Assembly (NCBI GenBank): GCA_019054805.1
Contig: JAHQIY010000026.1
Location: 620,001-684,000, forward strand
DNA length: 64,000 bases
From: Brachionus manjavacas
Lineage: Eukaryota > Rotifera > Eurotatoria > Ploima > Brachionidae
Direction of reading: 5' to 3'
Positions within the stretch are counted from its first letter, which is position 1, and each line of letters starts with the position of its first letter. Shown in pieces: positions 60,101-64,000 of the stretch. The position numbers and the translations under genes are program-made. The notes beneath the pieces were generated by a model that was given only the letters and a program-made list of their open reading frames with translations, searched no databases and was not told the DNA's origin.

Positions 60101-62619
60101 GATAAAACAATAATAAATAATAATAGGTTTAGGGGTCCCATGAGACTCGATACAAAAAAACAAAAAAATGGGTAAAATTTCGGCTTTTTGGAAGAAAAAA
60201 AAATTATTTTCTTGTGGAGAATTTTTTGCTCTACAAGATGGTATGTGATTTATATATCTTTAGTATATGTTTGCAAAAGATGTCCTCATCGGACCGAAGC
60301 TTACTTTTGACAATTAAAAAACTCTTTGAGCCCGTGTAACGAAAAAATTTTCTTTCCACCATTTTTTTATTTGGTTAAAAATTTATATTTTTGTCTTAAA
60401 CTAATTTTTTTGTTAACAAGTTAGCCTAAAATAAAAATAATAAAAAATTATATTTTTATTGTCTTATTCTTCACCTTTTTTGTTATTTTTTTTCATTGTT
60501 TTTTTGTTACCCAAGTTAGCTTTATCGATATTCAATAAATCCTAGCCATTTTATTTGTATTTTATTTGTAATTTACATAAATAAAATACAAATAAAAACT
60601 TGGTCGAAGTTTTAAAGGAATTTAATTTATCTTACGCAGATGATTTGAAAATAATCGGACCCTTAAGTCAAGACGTAACTTTACCACTCTCTCTTCAAAA
60701 TGATTTAAACAGCCTAACTAGTTGGGCAGATATATGGTCTACCGATCTAAATTTAGAGAAATGTATAGTAATGCACATTGGAAAAAAAATCCCAAATTTC
60801 AATATCAAATGCTCAACTAAACAAATCGTTTAAGTCATACTCTAAAAGAAACGGCAGAAGAAAAAGATCTAGGTGTTTACATAACAAATGATCTGAAATG
60901 GAAAAAACAACGCTCAGCAGCATCTGCAAACGCAAACAGAGCATTAGGTATGATCAAGCACACATTCAAAAACTTAAGTGTTACTTCTCTTAGGCTACTC
61001 TATACAGCACTAGTCCGTCCACATCTTGAATATGCTGTAAGCGTCTGGAGCCCTACAACTAAAGGTGATATACAGATAATCGAAAAGGTACAACGGAGAG
61101 CGACTAAACTTCTAAGTTGTCTAAAAAATATTCCATATGAATCAAGGCTAAAGATTTTAAATTTGACAACCCTTGAAGAGAGGCGAAAAAGAGGTGAAAT
61201 GTACAAACTACTCAAAGGTATGGAAAATATAAATTTAATAAATGGAATTAATTATGCAAAAACAACAGCAGGACCAGCTGGTAATTTAAGAAGACATGAC
61301 AAAAGACTAGTGAGAGAACTGACCAAGAAGGGTCCTCCACGTTTCAATTTCTTAACTAATAGGGTGGTGGATATATGGAATGGTTTGTCAACAAGAGCTG
61401 TAAATGCTGTTTCACTAAATAGTTTCAAGGCAATAATCGACAGAGAAGTTTTTGGTATGGATAAAAGCAAAGACTGCTAAGGCTCTTAATGGGCCAGGCG
61501 CCATATTGGCGTTGGTATAGCGATCATTTTCGCTGTACAGCAATTCACACTACTACTACTACATTTTAACAGAAAAAAATAAAGAATATAATTCTGTCGG
61601 TTGTAGCTTTGAATTTAAAGCGAACAAAATATATTTTCTTCAATTGCGGGATCAATTGATTGTTACCTGTATTCAAGTAGATGCTTGACCTGGTCGTGCG
61701 GAATCTCATCGCCCAAAAAATCGTTCCAAAGCAAACGTGCAAACGATTTCTGCACTAGTTTGCAATATGGCGAGTGAAACAGGAACGCATTTGCCGAATT
61801 CAAGCTGAAGTTTCCGTCATTGTGACAACTTTGGTTATTGTTCAAATCGGTGAGAGCATTTAGGGAGTACAAATTTTTGAATTTTTTCTTGTAAAGCTGG
61901 TAGCACTTGTCCAGAGCGTTCAAATAGCAAACAACAGAAAGCTTTCCGTCGACAATCGGATACTCGGAGTCCATGACCGGCTTGTAAAAATCATACGCAT
62001 GATTAATGTGAGTGCATCTGAGACCACGTTCGAACACAATCGGAGCATTTGGACCGACCAGAAAAGCAGTGGCGCCCGCTCCGCCCGTCGGCCTTGCGTT
62101 TCCTTTGGCATAGAGCGCGATGTCGCCCATAACAACAATGGCATACCTTCCGTCCCAATAGCTGGACTCGACCCAGTTGATGGCGTTGAAAAGAGCTGCC
62201 GTTCCGCCGAAGCAAGCGTTCACGTTGTCAACGCCCTCAATGTCGCTGTTGCCCGAGCTCTCGAATAAACTCATCAGAACTGACTTGACCGATTTTGACT
62301 TATCGATCAAGGTCTCCGTGCCCACTTCTAGTCTGCCGACTTGACGCGCATCAATGCTGTACTTGTCCATTAGGTTGTTCAGCACTGTGAGGCAAATTGA
62401 GTTTATGTCTTCGCTGTCCAGACAAAAGCTCATTTTCGACTGTCCTAGGCCGATTGTGTACTTTCCGGCCGAGACTTGGTCGAATTCTTCTAGTTTTTGC
62501 TGGTCCACATACTGAATGGGAAAATAGCTTTCGATTGCTAAAATGCCAACGTCCTTGGGGTAATGCGACCACATGTTGCAGGGCTTGGAATCGTCAAGAC
62601 CGTTTGGCAGACCGTTCAT
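57157..62619 (-). CDS. HMGCS1: hydroxymethylglutaryl-CoA synthase (cytosolic type)
   Basis: Two-exon model: 61667..62619 and 57157..57730, joined in phase (TAC AG|G TCC), 1527 nt, 508 residues (human HMGCS1 is 520). The enzyme condenses acetyl-CoA with acetoacetyl-CoA to HMG-CoA, the entry to the mevalonate pathway. Catalytic residues are visible: Glu102 in [12 protein letters not shown], Cys136 in [13 protein letters not shown] and His282 in [13 protein letters not shown]. The C-terminal half has [25 protein letters not shown] and PGTWYL...RRTY. No mitochondrial leader is apparent, which favours the cytosolic form. The single intron is 3936 bp and holds LINE copies, a large foldback and a dispersed repeat. 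Exon 1 is markedly more G+C-rich than its surroundings. RBFA lies 312 bp upstream on the same strand. Confidence 0.97.
58152..58289 (+). repeat. dispersed repeat, GTATCAGCTGATAC palindrome, copy 2, with hAT-like end
   Basis: 58187..58289 matches 7403..7509. Directly upstream, the minus strand reads CAGCGTTGTTTGAAAG, a diverged form of the hAT-like end seen at 52259. It lies in the HMG-CoA synthase intron. Confidence 0.5.
59088..59145 (+). mobile_element. LINE-type 3' end, AACTTTAGCTC type
   Basis: AAGGAACTTTAGCTCAGTAC followed by A/T-rich AAATAAAATAAAATAA matches 60078..60125 (AAGGAGCTTTAGCTCGGCAC). This is a second 3'-end family, with a GAGCTTTAGCTC hairpin. Confidence 0.45.
59306..59510. 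mobile_element. foldback element with 80-bp arms
   Basis: Arms 59306..59385 and 59431..59510 are near-perfect reverse complements (core AAAAGATGTCTTTTTT and CGAAAAATCGAAAATTTAAA) around a loop of about 45 bp. Weaker pairing extends outward into ACGTAA-rich sequence from about 59190 to 59545. It is non-coding and lies in the HMG-CoA synthase intron. Confidence 0.8.
59595..59985 (+). mobile_element. LINE 3' fragment
   Basis: A 78-codon frame (59624..59860; [17 protein letters not shown]...) matches the post-RT region of LINEs (VQNRILR pattern). It is followed by a short UTR, hairpin GCCTATGAGGC (59941-59951) and an (AAT)n-like tail. It shares its 3' end with the copy at 6245, so the two may be one family. 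Confidence 0.65.
59996..60125 (+). mobile_element. two stacked LINE-type 3' ends
   Basis: 59996-60077 ends in repeated AAAT units. Immediately after, 60078-60125 reads AAGGAGCTTTAGCTCGGCAC and then AATAATAAATAATAA. The tight packing of tails suggests repeated insertion into A/T-rich tail sequence. Confidence 0.4.
60598..61562 (+). mobile_element. 5'-truncated CR1/Jockey-type LINE, fairly young
   Basis: The first frame (60600..60833) holds the RT catalytic [17 protein letters not shown] and [13 protein letters not shown] frameshift near 60830 leads to [15 protein letters not shown], then a long open frame with [45 protein letters not shown] and [18 protein letters not shown], ending in TAA/TGC at 61480. 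The 3' UTR has a GGCGCCATATTGGCG hairpin and an (ACT)n tail at 61548-61562. It lies antisense to HMG-CoA synthase in its intron. The 176-codon intact frame suggests recent activity of the family. Confidence 0.92.
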
Positions 62620-62931
62620 TTTTTACACAGGTTTCTTTTTTTTTTAAATTTAGGAAAAAAATATTTAAATTATTTTGAAAAAAGAATTTTAATTATTTAT
62701 AGTGTGTTTGTTTTTGCTTGATTATGAGCAAGTAAAATGCCTCTCGAAACAATCAAAAAAAGTGGAATGATTTTTTGCTAGAGTTTATTTATTGGTTTGA
62801 CAAAGCCTAACGATTTTTTTTTTTTTTTTGATAAGAAAACTAAGTAAAAGTCGGACCATTTTGAATAAAATGCTCAGCGAGAGTATTCTATTGATTCGTC
62901 AAGTCGAACCATACGAACAGGTCTATCATTT
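62620..62931. other. compact spacer between HMG-CoA synthase and RBFA
   Basis: The 312 bp between the RBFA stop and the HMG-CoA synthase start must hold the RBFA 3' end and the HMG-CoA synthase promoter. It contains T-runs and no recognisable element. Confidence 0.5.
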
Positions 62932-63915
62932 TTAGTTTAAATTCTTATTCTTAAACTCCTCGAATTCCAACTGAGTCAACTTAAGCAGCGTTGATTTACT
63001 CAATCGTTCCCGTTTCATTCTTCTGTTTATTTCGAATGCTCTCAGAGATGCGTCAAAGTTGGACGACGGCTCTATGGCACGCACTGATTTATTCTCTTCG
63101 ATGCCGGTCTCAGATCTGCACACACCGTTTACTTCCCTTGATGGGCCTTTTTTCATGCTTTCGATCATTTCATCAACATTTATACCATATAAATTATTCA
63201 CATTATTGTTTTCTTTAGTCAAATTTTTCTCGATTGGATGATTTTCCGCTTCGTTTGAGTTACCTTTAGTCTCTAGATTCAACTTAATCAAATAATTGTC
63301 TAGTTGACTGATAAGAAATTTGCTATCGTCTTTTAGGAAGACAATCTTGGGCACATAATTCATGATTCGCTCGCTTGTGAGCGTGGCTCGTATTTGGGAT
63401 TTTAATTTTTTTTCCACAAAATCCTCGACGATTTTGTTTATCTGTTCATTCTCACTGCTATACCAATAAATTCTTAGCGCACTCAAATCAGGCATCAGCT
63501 CTACATTTGATATTTCGAAAGAAAATGTTTCTTTCCTAAATCCGTTCAAGTCCAATTCAGTGTTGATCTGGGCAGGAATTTCAGGACTATCAAAGCGTCC
63601 AGATTGGAACGCGTTCAAAATGTACTCACTTAAAAAGTTTGTTAGATGATGGGCTCTATTGACTGCAATTGAATGCTTGGGACCACCGTGGCTAGCATTT
63701 CGAAATTTGGACAAATATTCTTCTTCTGTTTTTTGGCCTGGCGAGTTTCTCAGAGTGTTCAAGTCATCTGATTCTTTGAGAATGTCTATTAAACTATCGG
63801 TTCGTTTTTTGTTATTGCTTAGGACTTTAGTCAAGAGTCCTTTTTTGGCGAACTTTTCTTTCAGCTCTTTTTGAAAACGCTTTTCATAAGCATTTATTAC
63901 AAAACGTTTGAGCAT
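62932..63915 (-). CDS. RBFA: putative ribosome-binding factor A, mitochondrial
   Basis: Single-exon frame of 327 residues. RBFA binds the mitochondrial small-subunit rRNA and helps its maturation. The N-terminus is basic (MLKRFVINAYEKRFQKELKE), as in a mitochondrial leader. A KH-like RbfA core follows: ISNVELMPDLSALRIYWYSS (about residues 135-155), then KKLKSQIRATLTSERIMNYVPKI-type sequence ending in VFLKDD, matching the family pattern V-x-L-x2-D-x-S-x-x-R-x-YW...VP-x-I-x-F-x2-D. A later YGINVDEMIESMKK matches the conserved CGID-type helix of animal RBFA, and the rest is charged. ATG 63915 is the first in-frame start. It lies upstream of HMG-CoA synthase on the same strand. Confidence 0.87.
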   Translation of the reverse strand: MLKRFVINAYEKRFQKELKEKFAKKGLLTKVLSNNKKRTDSLIDILKESDDLNTLRNSPGQKTEEEYLSKFRNASHGGPKHSIAVNRAHHLTNFLSEYILNAFQSGRFDSPEIPAQINTELDLNGFRKETFSFEISNVELMPDLSALRIYWYSSENEQINKIVEDFVEKKLKSQIRATLTSERIMNYVPKIVFLKDDSKFLISQLDNYLIKLNLETKGNSNEAENHPIEKNLTKENNNVNNLYGINVDEMIESMKKGPSREVNGVCRSETGIEENKSVRAIEPSSNFDASLRAFEINRRMKRERLSKSTLLKLTQLEFEEFKNKNLN

Positions 63916-64000
63916 TTGGATCTCTAGAAATTAATTATCACAATGAAGAGAATTCAAATTTAAAATTAAGCTCTGCAATATTTCATTTGCAACTATTATT

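Noticed and set aside
61999-62678. Several plus-strand and alternate minus-strand frames over HMG-CoA synthase exon 1
   Set aside because: All are shadows of a well-conserved enzyme exon with its catalytic residues in place.
1-64000. CRISPR arrays, bacterial operons, phage or viral genes
   Set aside because: Spliced metazoan genes and animal-type transposons dominate. No regularly spaced repeat-spacer array, ribosome-binding pattern or viral structural gene was seen.

Overview
The window is animal nuclear DNA, very A+T-rich by eye. The genes are split by canonical GT/AG introns, most of them about 45-65 bp, and a few introns of 1-5 kb are filled with transposon debris. The recognisable genes are all metazoan: a RanBP2/Nup358-like nucleoporin, an Ig-superfamily adhesion receptor, a Ly6/sleepless-type GPI protein, the autophagy E1 enzyme ATG7, a heterotrimeric G-protein gamma subunit, the complex I assembly factor NDUFAF3, HMG-CoA synthase and mitochondrial RBFA. 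Base composition, tiny introns and abundant CR1/Jockey-type LINE pieces fit a small lophotrochozoan such as a monogonont rotifer (Brachionus-like). That assignment is inference; nothing here proves the phylum.

Layout. 1-4.3 kb: RanBP2-like gene (+), three exons, with alternating Ran-binding domains and zinc fingers. 4.3-9.4 kb: transposon-rich spacer with several inverted-repeat elements and a LINE piece. 9.5-12.2 kb: two divergently transcribed genes of unknown function, a coiled-coil protein (-) and a 238-aa protein (+). 13.5-14.3 kb: truncated LINE (-). 15.0-25.0 kb: one seven-exon Ig/FN3 transmembrane receptor gene (-), expanded by transposon-filled introns of 4.6 and 2.3 kb. 25-38 kb: gene-poor stretch with tRNA-like pol III pieces and a TIR element holding an integrase-like fragment. 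38.2-38.8 kb: Ly6-type gene (-), whose true spliced frame differs from the longest open frame there. 39.1-39.4 kb: Tc1/mariner remnant. 39.8-46.1 kb: ATG7 (15 exons, -) and the G-gamma gene (-). 46.1-54.8 kb: gene-poor, with two mariner remnants, LINE RT and endonuclease pieces and one TIR element. 54.9-63.9 kb: NDUFAF3, HMG-CoA synthase and RBFA in tandem on the minus strand. HMG-CoA synthase is split by a 3.9-kb intron that holds LINE copies and a large foldback.

Splice models were built by hand and checked for reading phase and for family alignment as remembered. ATG7, HMGCS, NDUFAF3, the Ig receptor and the Ly6 gene all splice to uninterrupted frames whose lengths are multiples of three. 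I found no CRISPR array, operon or convincing new multi-gene system. The most unusual observations are: LINE-type 3' ends carrying short hairpins followed by A/T micro-repeats; a 29-bp exact match between the transmembrane exon of the Ig receptor and a LINE-like tail in its own intron; the near-identical 140-bp blocks at the start of two Ran-binding domains; and the sharp split in intron size, in which every intron above 1 kb contains transposon remnants.
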